From Bdellovibrionaceae bacterium UBA2316 (GTDB taxonomy: Bacteria; Bdellovibrionota; Bdellovibrionia; Bdellovibrionales; Bdellovibrionaceae), in the NCBI GenBank assembly GCA_002345205.1, contig DDVI01000020.1, forward strand, positions 1 to 14,936: a DNA stretch of 14,936 bases. The letters run 5' to 3'. The notes beneath the pieces are model-generated. The model saw only the letters and a list, made by a program, of their open reading frames with translations, did not search any database and was not told the origin of the DNA. The translations under genes were made by a program, and so were the position numbers. Below, piece after piece: positions 14,266 to 14,936 of the stretch. The stretch's first letter is position 1. Each line of letters begins with the position of its first letter.

Positions 14266-14922
14266 ATGAGTAATACATCTGTACCACCAAAGCCCCTGAA
14301 AAAACCCCTACTACGAGGATATCTACACCAAGAGGCTTTCTTTATTGCTCTCGGCGCGTGTGCATTGTTAATCGCAAAAAGCTCTCAAACTATTACCTTG
14401 CTTGCAGCGCTAGTCTATTCATTCGGCTTGTTGATGATGTTAGGTGTAAGCACTATCTACCACAGAGTTCACTGGGAACCTAACCCCCGAGCTTTGATGA
14501 AACGCTTAGATCACTCCGCTATTTTTATTCAGATTGCAGGAACATTCACCCCTATTTGTTTACTCGCCCTGAAAGAAGCAGACGGAATTTTTCTACTTAA
14601 AGTCATTTGGACGTCGGCCGTTGCGGGAATTCTGCAATCTATCTTTTGGGTCAAATCACCCAAGTTTGTTACGGCGATTTTTTATGTGATCATGGGTTGG
14701 CTGGCGCTTCCTTACGTTTCTGAATTGGCAGAATCATTAGGAACCGTTAAAATTTCGTTAATTGTGGCCGGCGGCATTGTATATACTGTGGGATCTTTAT
14801 TTTACGCGACTAAGCGACCTCACATGGTTCCCCTTATTTTTGGCTATCATGAATTGTTTCACTTGTTCACTATCGTAGGCGCAATTTTACATTTTATCGT
14901 AATCTACCAGTTGATTAATTAG
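14266..14922 (+). CDS. trhA: TrhA/hemolysin III family (PAQR) membrane protein
   Basis: This 218-residue inner-membrane protein has seven predicted helices and the family's three motifs. They are STIYHR (Ser62, His66) after helix 2, RLDHSAIFIQIAGTFTP (Asp82) in helix 3, and GYHELFHLFTIVGAILHF (His195, His199) in helix 7. Together these residues would form the zinc site shared with PAQR hydrolase-like receptors. Bacterial members (YqfA, TrhA) keep membrane lipid balance; direct haemolysis is doubtful. The ATG has no strong ribosome binding site but the frame, the short polar N-terminus and the first helix at about residue 24 agree with it. The gene ends 14 bases before the window edge. Confidence 0.9.
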   Translation: MSNTSVPPKPLKKPLLRGYLHQEAFFIALGACALLIAKSSQTITLLAALVYSFGLLMMLGVSTIYHRVHWEPNPRALMKRLDHSAIFIQIAGTFTPICLLALKEADGIFLLKVIWTSAVAGILQSIFWVKSPKFVTAIFYVIMGWLALPYVSELAESLGTVKISLIVAGGIVYTVGSLFYATKRPHMVPLIFGYHELFHLFTIVGAILHFIVIYQLIN

Positions 14923-14936
14923 GGCGCGCTGCCAAA

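Overview
The window (about 40% G+C by eye, dense coding on both strands) looks like a chromosomal segment of a Gram-negative bacterium. Supporting features are signal-peptide outer-membrane and periplasmic proteins, an LolA/LolD/LolE-like export operon, a single-CXXCH periplasmic protein and a 17 kDa-antigen-type glycine-zipper protein. The mix of families, with strong AGGAG-type ribosome binding sites and frequent TTG starts, would fit a predatory or environmental Bdellovibrionota-like lineage. That placement is an impression, not proof. There are no rRNA, tRNA, CRISPR, transposase or phage genes.

Layout. (1) 1-1297: an AraC-type cupin fragment faces an NmrA-type NAD(P)-binding protein across a 107 bp spacer carrying three TATACC half-sites and a perfect palindrome. 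(2) 1300-5422, minus strand: an envelope operon read right to left. It runs from a broken PilZ gene to an outer-membrane-lipoprotein-sorting (LolA-like) periplasmic protein, a LolD-like ATPase, a LolE/MacB-like permease and a beta-barrel-like outer-membrane protein, with overlapping or touching genes. Together they look like a dedicated inner-to-outer membrane route for a lipid or lipoprotein. (3) 5654-7869, minus strand: a SAM methyltransferase and a large periplasmic CXXCH protein. (4) 7973-9274, plus strand: a GNAT-like protein, a 24-codon ORF and an Imm1-type orphan immunity protein. (5) 9529-11400: a glycine-zipper surface antigen ending at a bidirectional terminator that also contains the stop codon of the convergent yheU, then GlsB/YeaQ-type and hydrophilic small proteins. 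(6) 11575-14199, minus strand: a second-copy-type threonyl-tRNA synthetase lacking the TGS and editing domains, a structured leader, and two translationally coupled GNAT acetyltransferases. (7) 14266-14922, plus strand: a TrhA/hemolysin III (PAQR) membrane protein.

The points most worth a second look are: the self-contained lipid/lipoprotein-export operon with its own outer-membrane protein; the PilZ gene at its head, whose c-di-GMP-binding RxxxR motif survives only in a shifted frame; the editing-less ThrRS with its hairpin-rich leader; and the 24-codon ORF placed in frame ahead of the Imm1 gene.
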